Source: Nelumbo lutea (taxonomy: Eukaryota; Streptophyta; Magnoliopsida; Proteales; Nelumbonaceae). From it: DNA of 64,000 nucleotides. The notes below the pieces were generated by a model, which did no database searches, was not told the DNA's origin, and was given only the letters and a program-made list of their open reading frames with translations. Below, in pieces: positions 53,873 to 64,000 of this stretch. Location of the stretch: assembly GCA_022828595.1 (NCBI GenBank), contig JAKGHH010000002.1, forward strand, positions 67,862,383 to 67,926,382. Direction: 5' to 3'. The translations under genes and the position numbers were made by a program. Each line of letters starts with the position of its first letter. Within the stretch, counting starts at the first letter, position 1.

Positions 53873-55349
53873 TGAAGGGATAGGAAATCCATCATATGGA
53901 CGCCCAAGATTGCGGAATAAAGGGGGCGAATTTCAAAAATTTTTCTCTCCCTTCAACTAGGAATCGAATTCCCTATTTAGAAAATCATATTTTCAAAGAT
54001 CATTCTTGAACCATAAACTGAACCAGATCTGAACCAAAAGGAGGAGAGAGAGATAATACCTGATACAGAGAAATAATATCTCTCAACGGAGCTGTTTACG
54101 CCCAAGGTAGAAACCAAAATCTGCTCCCACTGAAGATGGCGCAGTGCAGGGTGGAGCAGAATCAGCAGTGTCCTTCCTAAGAACTTGATTCTTCCTAAGA
54201 ATCACCTGGACGCCTAATGAATACAACTCCTACCAATCTTTTCTCCAAAAGATTGGAATCAAGATCCGATCTTGATTTCTCCCAAACAATGGAGATCGAA
54301 CTGCTATAGGCGGCGGGTGCAGGAAGGAGGCGGCTAAAGAGAATTTGCAAGGTGCAGAATTCTCTCTTCTGTGACCTCAGCTCTGAAGACAAGACTGTTG
54401 CTAGTGATTGTTGGATGTCTAAAGGCTACCGCCCCCTCTTCCTTTTATAGACTTAAAGGGATCAGCTCCTAATCCCATTAGGAGTTGCTAACCCAAATCA
54501 TATCTGGATTAGAAGTCCCTTTAAGATAAGGGATAATCCTTATCTTATTTGCAGATTAGATCAGCCAGTTCCTAATCTAATTAGGAAGTTTCCAAATCTA
54601 AATCTCATTTAGATCTTGGACTCTCTGAGTGGATAGGGTGTGGGCCCAATCCTATCAGCTAATCTTATCTCAGAATTTGCCCCTTAAAGACTAATCAAAT
54701 TAGTCCAGTTCGAAATGGGCTTAAGGCCCATTTAGGGTTATGTATTCATTAAACCTTCCAAACTGCTACCCAATTGGACTTCCTTGTATGGCGTGGGACC
54801 CAAACATTGATCTACACATCAGCCACATGGGTTCAGCCCAGCCTTTGTTACAAGGCCTGGCCGAATACACTGTTATGGACAGTACACCCCCTGAAACCCA
54901 TCAGATGGGCTCTATGGGCCCAACACTTACCCTAAGTGGTCCCTGGGCCAAGCCACCTTGTAACACCCAGGGACTATGGGAAGATGCAAGATTAGCCCAT
55001 CAGGTATTATCCTCAAGGGCCTTACACTCAACCTCTCAGCCCATAATGATCATACATTGCCCGACAAGATAGGACATCTCCCTCGGCTGCAAAGAACAGT
55101 GTTGCACTCTCTCAAGTATGGATCCTGGGAATTAAAACCTTTTGCAAACATTTCAAAACCATAATATATATACTTTTATATCTCATAAAATATATTTTGC
55201 AAAACAAATCTCAACGATTGAAATCGGCTGCCGGCAGTCTTGGTTTCCATCAGTGAGAGTGCATCCCCAATCATTACCTTTGTCTGACAAAGGGGATGAT
55301 CCTGTCACTATGATCACCTACTCAGATGAATTCTCAAACTATCCCAACA
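53873..55349 (-). repeat. 3' LTR of the Copia element
   Basis: It starts TGAAGGGATAGGAAATCC and ends CTATCCCAACA on the plus strand, so it reads TGTTGGG...CCCTTCA on its own strand. A minus-strand CTATAAAAGG TATA box lies at 54441-54450. Confidence 0.92.
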
Positions 55350-55371
55350 TACCCAGGTTTTGACCCCCGCT
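55350..55371 (-). promoter_or_regulatory. Probable polypurine tract of the Copia element
   Basis: The minus strand reads AGCGGGGGTCAAAACCTGGG just before the LTR start TGTTGGG. It is purine-rich but interrupted, so the call is tentative. Confidence 0.5.
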
Positions 55372-55834
55372 AAGGATCTCACTGATTGGTATATCAAAGA
55401 CAGCCTAATCCGACACCTAGTGCAGTATCATAATCGAGTCTAGGGGTCAGGTATAACTTTCCAGTTTTGCCCATCAATCTCCAAGGTCCAGGGCAATACT
55501 GGAAATCTGGTCCAATTCAAAGATTCAATTAATCCCGCACTATATGTGCCTAGGGTCTCAGCCCGGTAGCTGAGACAAGCCACCCCAACCGACTTGGTGG
55601 CACCACAGTGTCAGCCTTGTCAGGATAGGTCTCCCCAGACCGACCCACTGGCTGTGAACATTCTAAACTAACACGAGTCTCATTAAGTGCCCAGTTTAAG
55701 GGTATTACGCAGAAACATACCAAGGGAACATGAATCAAATATGCACTTTTATTCATTTACAATAAACTCATAAAGTACATCAATTTGATTGAAGCTAAGG
55801 GCATACAAAACTGTCTAACAGCTCCCACTTGCAC
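55372..55834. other. 3' non-coding part of the Copia element
   Basis: The stretch between the RNase H stop and the purine tract; no ORF or repeat recognised. Confidence 0.6.
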
Positions 55835-57540
55835 TTAGATCCAATCAAGTACTAGCCGGAGTCCCATGCTTTCCATGTGTTTCTCAAACACTTTCTGTGA
55901 TAGTGGCTTTGTCAATGGGTCTACTACATTTTCCGCTGACACTACCTTCTGAATCAAGATGTCCCCTCTACCAACAATCTCCCTCAGTACATGGTACTTC
56001 CTCTCGATGTGTTTCGACTTCGAGTGGGCTCGTGGCTCCTTAGCCTGAGCAATAGCTCCATTGTTGTCACACAACAATGGGATGGGTGATGTGCTGGATG
56101 GAACTACTCCCAACTCGTGAACAAACTTCTTCATCCACACGGCTTCCTTGGCAGCCTCACTTGCGGCAATGTACTCGGCCTCGGTCGTGGAGTCTGCAGT
56201 GGACCCCTGTTTGCTGCTTTTCCAGCAAACAGCACACGATCCTATCGTGAAAACATACCCAGATGTAGACTTTCTATCATCTGGATCCGACTGGAAATCG
56301 GCATCTGTATACCCTTGGATCTGTAGTGAGCTACCATCGAATACTAGACAAAACTCTTTTGTCCTTCGAAGGTACTTAAGTATGTTTTTCACAGCAGTCC
56401 AATGCTCCTGCCCTGGGTTGGCCTGAAATCTGCTTACTACACTCACTGCCTGAGCAATGTTAGGGCGATTGCACAGTATGGCATACATGATGCTTTCTAC
56501 GGCAGAGGCATAGGGAACATCCTTCATGCCATCAATCTCCTTAGAAGTCTTGGGAGACATCTTCTTTGAGAGAATGACTCCGTACCTGAAAGGAACATTT
56601 CCTTTCTTGGAGTTTTCCATGTTGTATCTTTTGACTATTTTGTCAATGTAGATAGATTGGGATAATCCTATTATCCGCTTCGATCTATCTCTATAGAGTC
56701 AAAGACCCAGTATATAGGAGGCCTCTCCAAGATCTTTCATGGAGAATTACTGCAAAAGCCATACTTTCACCGTAGTCAACATTCCGACATCATTCCCAAT
56801 GAGTAGGATGTCATCCACATACAGAACCAAGAAGGTAACCTTATCTCCACTGTATTTCCTGTAAACACAGGGTTCATCCAGATTCTGCTCGAAGTCAAAC
56901 GATTTGACGACAGAGTCAAAACGGATGTTCCAACTTCTAGAAGCTTGCTTAAGTCCATAAATGGATCTATTAAGTTTACATACCATGTTTTCCTGACCCG
57001 CAGCTATGAAGCCTTGCGGCTGTTGCATATAGATATCTTCAGTAAGATCTCCATTCAGGAATGCAGTTTTGACATCCATTTGCCAAATCTCATAATCATG
57101 GTATGCTGCTACAGCTAGCAGGATCCTAATGGATTTAAGCATGGCCACAGGCGAAAAGGTTTCCTCATAATCGATGCCCTCTTTCTGAGTGTACCCTTTC
57201 GCCACCAGACGAGCTTTGAAGGTCTCAACCCTACCATCGGGGCCCTTCTTCCTCTTGTAAATCCATTTGCAACCAATTGCTTTTACCTCGGAGGGCGGAT
57301 CTACTAGAGTCCAGACTCCATTGGTCTCCATTGAGTCCATCTCTGCTCTCATGGCCTCCACCCACTTCTGGGAATCTATGTCCAACATAGCTTCCGCGTA
57401 AGTCACGGGATCCTCCTCACTAGTCAAGGTTTCCACTAGGTAACTATCCTGGTCATAACCATAACGGACTGGTGGCCTGGAAACCTGAGTGGATCTTCTA
57501 GGTTGGTCACTACCTGGAACTTGTGGGACATCTCCCACTA
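55835..57540 (-). pseudogene. RT and RNase H of the Copia element (two stops)
   Basis: RT: WVEAMRAEMDSMETNGVWTL, KARLVAKGYTQKEGIDYEET, WQMDVKTAFLNGDLTEDIYM, CKLNRSIYGLKQASRSWNIR and the intact active site FLVLYVDDILLIGND. At about 56744 a TAA follows VWLLQ and at about 56699 a TGA follows YILGL, but the frame is otherwise continuous through FSMKDLGEASYILG into RNase H. RNase H (55835-56620) has MYAILCNRPNIAQAVSVVSR, GYTDADFQSDPDDRKSTSGY, STTEAEYIAASEAAKEAVWM and SKHIERKYHVLRE, and ends normally with MGLRLVLDWI. Only point changes separate it from an open frame. Confidence 0.92.
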
Positions 57541-57544
57541 CTCC

Positions 57545-58590
57545 TTAGCTCTTCTCGTCAAGAATTATTTCCTGGTGATGGGTGTCCAGGATATAATCGG
57601 TCTCCAAGAACAGGGCATTTCGACTGCAAAACACTTTCTGCTCACTTGGGTCATAGAAAAGGTAATTTACAGAGCCTTTTGGGTAGCCTACAAATAGGCA
57701 ATGGCTAGTCTTGGATTCCAACTTGTCCACACTTGTTCTTTTAACGTGTGCTGGACAACCCCAAATCTTCAAGTGTCTGACACTCAGTTTCTTTCCGGTC
57801 CAAAGTTCATATAGAGTATTCGGAACCGATTTGGTTGGAACCCGATTCTGCACGTATATTGCAGTCTCTAATGCGTAACCCCAAAATGATGTGGGTAACT
57901 CTGAGTGTATGAGAAGTGACCGGACCATATCCAATAAGGTCCTATTCCTCCTCTCTGAAACACCGTTAAGTTGTGGTGTAGCAGGAGGAGCTAATTGTGA
58001 TACTATCCCATTGTCCTTTAAGTAGTCCCTGAACTCGTCAGAGAGATACTCGCCACCTCGATCAGATCGAAGGGCTTTAATTTCTCTCCCCAACTGTTTC
58101 TCGACCTCTTGTTTAAACTCTTTGAACTTTTCAAAGGATTCAAACTTGTGTCTCACTAGGTACACGTAACCATATCGTGAGAAATCATCTGTGAAGGTGA
58201 TGAAATACACGTGTTGATTCCGTGTCCTAACACTTAGGGGACCACATACATCAGTATGTATTAGGTCAAGTGTGCTTGTACATCTTTCAAGCTTATTGTC
58301 AAATGTTCGTTTTGTCATCTTGCCTTGTAGGCAAGGCTCACAGGTGGGAAGATCTTTTACACTTAGAAAATCCAAAGGACCATCCTTTACCAACCTTCTG
58401 ATTCGGTCAACACCGATGTGGCCAAGTCGGTAGTGCCACAGACATGTGGGATTAACTATATCACGGGCTCTCTTCTTGGGGATTTCAGCTGACGTAGTTT
58501 CGGTTATGTTAGTTTCTAGAGAAGGATGTAGAACATAGAGACCGTTCTCCAGTTCCCCGTATGCGATGAATCTGTTATTTCTTTAAGTAG
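57545..58590 (-). pseudogene. GAG-pre-integrase and integrase of the Copia element
   Basis: The open frame runs upstream from the stop before RT to a TAA at about 58587. It contains LWHYRLGHIGVDRIRRLVKD (GAG-pre-integrase), then LPTCEPCLQGKMTKR (zinc-binding cysteines), LDLIHTDVCGPLSV and FTDDFSRYGYVYLV (first catalytic Asp), LRSDRGGEYLSDEFRDYL (second) and LNGVSERRNRTLLDM (catalytic Glu). It also has FWGYALETAIYVQNRVPTKS and the WGCPAHVKR block. All three catalytic acids are kept. A single TAA separates it from RT in the same frame. Confidence 0.92.
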
Positions 58591-58599
58591 TAATTGTAT

Positions 58600-58890
58600 T
58601 ACTAAAGAAGCTAGAATAACCATCTGCACACAGTTTTGAAACAGAAATCAAATTTCTTCTAAAGTTTTGTACATAAAGTCAATCTTTGAGTACAATTTTT
58701 CCTTCTCTAAAAATTAACTCCACGGTTCCTATTGCCGCAGCTGCAATAGTTGCAGTAGTCTCCAAGTAGAGAGAGACTTCTCCTTCACTCAACCTTCTGC
58801 TTACCTTGAACCCCTGCAGTGAGTTACACGAATGAGTTGAAGCCCCAGAGTCTATACACCAGAATGCAGAAGTTACCAATAAATTGGTTT
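58600..58890 (-). pseudogene. Aspartic protease of the Copia element
   Basis: The sequence around SAFWCIDSGASTHSCNSLQG holds the D-S-G active site of Copia proteases. It runs through ETTATIAAAAIGTVEL to VLKD, then a TGA, then LYVQNFRRNLISVSKL in the same frame, the usual LxNVLYVPNxxxNLxSVxxL block. Confidence 0.85.
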
Positions 58891-58899
58891 GTATAACAC

Positions 58900-59683
58900 A
58901 TGTTTCGGAATTACCTTTCTTGGATTTCAGGTAGGCAGGACAATTCCGTTTCCAGTGGCCAGTCTTCTTTCAGAAGTGACATGCATATGATGCTTTGTCT
59001 TTCTTCTGCCTTTTGCCCTTGGTGGCTTTCTTCTGAGGCTTCTTTGCCTTCCTCTCTCTCTTGCTTGTTTTGCTAGCTTCAACAAGCACAGCTACAGGCT
59101 CATCCTTTTTAATCAGTTCTTCAGCTCTTTGCAACATATTGCTGAGCTCTTGCAAGCTGACATTCAGCTTGTTCATGTTATAGTTCATCATGAATGGATT
59201 AAAGGAAGGAGGCAAAGAATTAAGGATAGTGTCTATCTGGGTTGCGTGGTCTAGCCCGGATCCAAGAGCCTCTAGTTTGTTGATGTAACCCATCATCCGA
59301 AGACAATGGTCGTGAACTTGTTGGCCCTTGGACATTTGAGTGGTCATGAATTGCTTCAAGAATGATTCTACTCTTCATACATCGTCCTCAGGCTATCCAA
59401 TATGTCCTTGGTAAGTTCGATCTGATCGAACGGCCTCTGTATTGGATTGTCCAAGGAGGCGATGATGTAACACTGGGCTAGGGAGTTTTTCTCCTCCCAT
59501 TCCTGATACTCTCCTTCGGGCCTCGAAAGCCCTGTCACCCGGACACTCTGGGGCAGGATTCTTTGCCACTTTGTCCAGCTTTTCTGAAGCTAGGACCAGC
59601 ATAAGGTTCCTATACCAGTCGGCGTAGTTTGGGCCCTTAAGCTTGTTGTCATCAAGAAGCTTTGCAAAAGATCCATTTGCCAT
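58900..59683 (-). pseudogene. Gag of the Copia element (frameshifted)
   Basis: It starts MANGSFAKLLDDNKLKGPNY then ADWYRNLMLVLASEKLDKV, a typical Copia gag N-terminus. After about 40 residues the frame shifts; the continuing protein (QEWEEKNSLAQCYIIASLDN in another frame) returns to frame at QFMTTQMSKGQQVHDHCLRM (58970-59359). A Lys-rich linker precedes the zinc knuckle CHF-stop-KKTGHWKRNC, where the second cysteine codon is a stop. Confidence 0.88.
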
Positions 59684-61122
59684 TTTCTAATAAAAGAGCA
59701 AACATTAGTCCACAACCTAATTTGATTCATGTTCATTTCATAGATATGGATTTTAAACTACAATCCATTTCCATTTATTCATCTCTAAGATTTCCCTCCT
59801 TTCTCGGTGATGGAGACTACGGGTTGTCTCTGGAAATGTGGGAAATCACATAGAGTGCATGGAGCCAACTGTTTCAACTGCATAACCCCACCACCTTGCT
59901 GTGAAGGATCATATCCACTCATCATATGAGTTTTCCCTTTGTCCTCTGTCAGACAAGGTTCAGAGCCATTTTTAGGTACACCTTTCTGTCCAGTGAGTGT
60001 TTAACCATCATATTCGTGAACGCCAAGGTACCGTGAGAGAGTTCCTATTTTCTGGTGAAGCCCCTCCCACATCGGTCTATGACGCTCCTATCATCTTATG
60101 AAACATTCAGACAAGCCCAACAACAAATGGATATCCTATTTTCTGGTGCGTTTCCTCATTACTGAAGGACCCATCCTCATGCTAATGATGGAAGGCCTTT
60201 AGAGAGTTCATCATATGAATCTCCCTATCACATTCACTCATATTAGCTGGAGGGAACAAAATTACGCCCTAGTTTGATTTAGGTCAAACCAAAGTGGCTC
60301 CCACTAACTTTCATAAAGCCAGATTTCGGTGGGCCTTAAATCGTCTAGGGTTCCGCACGTGACCTCTTGATGAGGTGTGGGCCCACCACTGAGGAAAGTC
60401 ATCCAATGACCAAAAGGGACACCATGGTAATGATGTGCATTCAGTCATGGTGTGCGCAAGAGCCACTGTCGAATGAGCATGGGCCAATTACTTATGGCCC
60501 ATGTACGCAGCACATTACACATCCATACATCTCATGCAGGGATAAATTGATCCAATCAATTAATTATCTATAAGGCTCGTTGGAAGCCCATTAAAATTCC
60601 ATAATATTAACCATTAATATTATCTAGGTATATGTGCTGAATTAGGGTTGCCCAGTTCGGCCCATATAGCTTTATCCTTTAAAATGGGCTTTTGCAGTTT
60701 TAACTATTTAAAACTGGGCCTTTACAGGCTGGGCCGAATTAACCATTTAATTAAAAATGGAAATCCTATTTCTATTAATTATTACATCAGATCGAATGCC
60801 TATACATTGAGTCTAAAAATAAAAAAATTATTTATAGACCAAATGTAATAAATTCAATTCAAAAATTGCAAATCTTGTAGTTCTCCCTACGCAAATCAAG
60901 ATTTCGATCTCCTCTTGTACGAACAGCCCATAAATCCAAAAAATTATAAAGAACTATTCTAAATAATAATCAGATTTACTTAAAATTAATTTCAGATTAT
61001 TTGCCCATCTGTTTTGGGAACAAATTTCCCAAAACCCATATCTGCGCAAATTGGGTAGAACGCCTTCTCCCTATTTGCGCAGGTTTAGATCTGAAACAGA
61101 ATGGTTCAAGATTTGAACCATG
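59684..61122 (-). other. Long untranslated leader of the Copia element
   Basis: About 1.4 kb between the primer site and the gag start with no gag-like or other recognisable ORF on either strand. Confidence 0.6.
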
Positions 61123-61134
61123 GCTCTGTTACCA
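61123..61134 (-). promoter_or_regulatory. Primer binding site of the Copia element (initiator tRNA-Met type)
   Basis: The minus strand reads TGGTAACAGAGC one base inside the 5' LTR, one base off the common TGGTATCAGAGC. Confidence 0.88.
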
Positions 61135-61135
61135 C

Positions 61136-62612
61136 TGAAGGGATAGAAAATCCATCATATGGACGCCCAAGATTACGGAATAAAGGGGGGCGAATTTCAA
61201 AAATTTTTTCTTTCCCTTCAACTCGGAATTGAATTCCATATTTAGAAAATCATATTTTCAATGATCATTCTTGAACCATAAACTGAACCAGATCTGAACC
61301 AAAAGAAGGAGAGAGAGATAATACCTGATACAGAGAAATAATATCTCTCAATGGAGGTGTTCACGCCCAAGGTAGAAACCAAAAACCGCTCCCACTGAAG
61401 ATGGCGCAGTGCAGGGTGGAGCAGAATCAACAGTGTCCTTCCTAAGAACTTGATTCTTCCCAAGAATCACCTGGGCGGCTAGTGAATACAACTCCTACCA
61501 ATCTTTTCTCCAAAAGATTGGAATCAAGATCCGATCTTGATTTCTCCCAAGCAATGAAGATCGAAATGCTATAGGCGGCTGCAGGAAGGAGGCGGCTAGA
61601 GAGAATTTGCAGGGTGCAGAATTCTCTCCTCTGTGATCTCAGCTCTGAAGACAAGACTTGAGTCTGTTGGTTGTTGTGTGACTAAAGGCTGCCACCCCCT
61701 CTTCCTTTTATAGACTTAAAGGGATCAGCTCCTAATCCCATTAGGAGTTGCTAACCCAAATTATATATAGATTAGAAGTCCCTTAAAGATAAGGGATAAT
61801 CCTTATCTCATATGTAGATTAGATCAGCCAGTTCCTAATCTAATTAGGAAGTTTCCAAATCTAAATCTCATTTAGATCTTAGACTCTCTGAGTGGATAGG
61901 GTGTGGGATCAATCCTATTAGCTGATCTTATCTCAGAATTTTCCCCTTAAAGACTAATCAAATTAGCCCAATTCGAAATGGGCTTAAGGCCCATTTAGGG
62001 TTATGTATTCATTAAACCTTCCAAACTGCTGCCCAGTTGGGCTTCCTTGTATGGCGTGGGACCCAAACATTGAGCTACACATCAGCCACATGGGTTCAGC
62101 CCAGCCTTTGTTACAAGGCCTGGCCGAATACACTGTTATGAACAGTGCACCCCCTGAAACCCATCAGATGGGCTCTATGGGCCCAAACTTACCCTAAATG
62201 GTCCCTGGGCCAAGCCACCTTGTAACACCCAGGGACTGTGGGCAGATGCAAGATTAGCCCATCAGGTATTATCCTCAATGGCCTTACACTTAACCTCTCA
62301 GCCCATAATGATCATACATTGCCCGACAAGAGAGAACCTCTCCCTCGGCTGCAAGGAACAGTGTTGCACTCACTCAAGTTTGGATCCCGGGAATCAAAAC
62401 CTTTTGCGAACATTTCAAAACCATAATATATATACTTTTATATCTCATATAAAATATATTTTGCAAAACAAATCTCAACGATTGAAATTGGCTACCGGCA
62501 GTCTTGGTTTCCATCAGTGAGAGTGCATCCCCGATCATTACCTTTGTCCGACAAAGGGGCTGATCCTGTAACTATGATCACCCACTCAGATGAATTCTCA
62601 GACTGTCCCAAC
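61136..62612 (-). repeat. 5' LTR of the Copia element
   Basis: It aligns with 53873-55349 throughout. Its outer end is GACTGTCCCAAC, one base short of the CCCAACA seen in the other LTR, and the next base starts another LTR. Confidence 0.92.
61704..61713 (-). promoter_or_regulatory. TATA box in the 5' LTR of the Copia element
   Basis: The minus strand reads GTCTATAAAAGGAAGAGG and is conserved in the 3' LTR. It is positioned for transcription into the leader. Confidence 0.7.
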
Positions 62613-64000
62613 TGAAAGAAAGGTAGGATCCATCTAATGGACGCCATAAAGGTTGCGGAATGGGTGGGCGAATTTCAAAAATTTCCTACCTTCTCCCAAC
62701 TGGGAATCATATTCCCTAAATTTAGAATACAATATTCAAGGATCCTACTTGAACCATAATCAAACCAGATCTGTACCAAAAGATAAATGGGAGGAATATA
62801 CCTGATCCGGAGAAGCAGTATCTCCCAAAGTTGGTGTTCACGCCCAAAGAATGCTCCAAGATCCGTTCCTACTGAAGATGACACAGCTGTGGATGGAACA
62901 GAACTAGCAGGTTGCGTCCTACACACTGGATCCTTCACAAGAATCCTCTAGAAACACTAAACACTGAATCCTTTTAGTCTTTGTTGCAAGACTAATGTCA
63001 AGAACATATTTCTTGACTTTCTTTTTCTGCAAAGATTTAATCTTGCAAAAAACAGATGGCGGCGGCAGGAGGAGAAATCTAAAGGCGAAAAGGCTGAACT
63101 GCCTTTTTTTCTTTTTCTGGAGTATGAAAATGAGATCCTGTCTCAATTCGCAGGAGATATCCCATATCTCTTCAAGGTGGTTCGAAATCTGATATTTCTC
63201 TTTTTGGGTTTCTCCTCCTTTCTTCTTGATTAAGAATCCTCCTAATTAGGAGTTATCCCAATCCAAATCAGTATTTGGATAGGGGATAATCTTAATCCTA
63301 TCTGCAAAAAAAGTTAGCTTACTCTTGATCTTATCAGAAGGTTACCAGATTCAAATCTAATTTGAATTTGGTCTCCAAGAGTGGATAAGGCTAAAGGCCC
63401 AATCCTTTTACTAACATTAATCTCAGATTCGCCCCAAGGATGGGTGATCATATCAGCCCACCTCGAAATGGGCTTCTGGCCCATTAAGTGTTTAGTGTCT
63501 AATTACTTTCCAATCTGCTGCCCAGTTGGGCTTCTTTGTATGGCGTGGGACCCAAGCATTGATCTATACACCAGCCACATGGGTTCGGCCCAGTCTTTAA
63601 TACAAGGCCCAGCCAAATTCACTGAAAAACTCAATGAACCCCTTGAGTCCATCATATGGACCCTATGGGCCCAACACTTACATTAAGTGGTCCCTGGGCC
63701 AAGCCATCTTATAAAAACCCAAGGACTGTGGGCAGGTGCAAGATTAGACCATCGGGTATTATCCTTAATGGTCTTACACTTAACCTCTCAGCCCTTAATG
63801 ATCAAGCACTGCCCGACAAGAGAGGACCTCTCCCTCGGCTGCAAGGAACAGTGTCGCATTCTCCTCTCACATGGATCCCGGGAATTAAAACCATTTGCAA
63901 ACAATTTGAAACCGTACATATATATATAAATATATTAATTTTGCAAAACAAAATTCCAACGATTGAAATCAACTGCCGGCAGTTTGGTTTCCATCAGAGA
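62613..64000 (-). mobile_element. LTR of a second, related Copia element, cut by the window end
   Basis: It starts TGAAAGAAAGGTAGGATCCA and follows the neighbouring LTR along its length (for example CTTTGTATGGCGTGGGACCC near 63532, CAGCCACATGGGTTC near 63574 and CTGCCGGCAGTTTGGTTTCC at 63971) with much higher divergence and indels. By comparison about 100 bases of LTR lie beyond the window. It is adjacent to 62612 with no spacer. Confidence 0.85.

Larger units (their letters stand above)
53873..62612 (-). mobile_element. Ty1/Copia LTR retrotransposon, near complete, inserted in the LINE
   Basis: LTRs of 1477 bp each (53873-55349 and 61136-62612) flank a 5.8-kb interior with gag, protease, integrase, RT and RNase H in Copia order on the minus strand. 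A primer site for initiator tRNA-Met and a purine tract are present. In the first 310 aligned LTR bases I count about 16 differences, so it is younger than the Tat element. The left flank is CACCC; the matching right target is missing because the related LTR at 62613 starts directly after ...CCCAAC. A handful of in-frame stops and gag frameshifts make it inactive. Confidence 0.93.

Noticed and set aside
1..64000. CRISPR arrays, bacterial operons, tRNA genes
   Set aside because: No regularly spaced short repeats with unique spacers, no ribosome-binding-site-led gene clusters, and no complete cloverleaf were seen; the sequence is plant nuclear DNA.

Overview
The window is nuclear DNA from a flowering plant. 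It has a spliced plant short-chain dehydrogenase gene, plant-type Ty3/Gypsy (Tat lineage) and Ty1/Copia LTR retrotransposons, plant L1-type LINEs, a tRNA-derived SINE, hAT relics and many Tourist-like MITEs. The species cannot be told from the sequence. Most of the 64 kb is transposon-derived. I see one apparently intact host gene and pieces of two or three others.

Layout. 1-5150: the end of an LTR, a broken hAT transposase, a midasin-like exon piece and AT-rich DNA. 6399-18428: a complete but decayed Tat-lineage element on the minus strand, with LTRs of 722-723 bp and a perfect CATTT target duplication. It carries gag, protease, RT, two RNase H domains and integrase, plus a separate intron-containing ORF on the opposite (plus) strand with its own TATA box. 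A 1614-bp solo LTR of another family sits inside its second RNase H domain. 18.9-21.4 kb: tandem and dispersed repeats related to a hAT-type MITE. 22.1-22.8 kb: a LINE 3' relic. 24404-25790 (minus): the intact gene, an SDR2A-like short-chain dehydrogenase of two exons and 301 codons. 26-33 kb: intergenic DNA with MITEs, one SINE and a LINE piece. 33.4-36.5 kb: a truncated Copia element. 38.5-43.2 kb: MITEs, a 166-bp tandem duplication and a solo LTR. 43.5-46.9 kb (minus): a histone deacetylase (HDA8-like) pseudogene split by a repeat array. 47-49.3 kb: a hAT-type element, two palindromic MITE-like units and a 5S rRNA fragment. 49.6-53.9 kb (minus): a long LINE. 53873-62612 (minus): a near-complete Copia element inserted in that LINE. 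62613-64000: the start of a further, related LTR.

How it fits together. No operon or multi-gene system is present. The dehydrogenase gene has its own promoter and does not depend on its neighbours. The rest records nested insertion: the solo LTR is younger than the Tat element, the Copia element is younger than the LINE, and MITEs lie inside MITEs and LINEs. I found no convincing undescribed biological system. The most notable items are the antisense spliced ORF of the Tat element, the split HDA8 pseudogene, the MITE-derived arrays, the solitary 5S rRNA fragment and the repeated occurrence of 120-230-bp tandem duplications.
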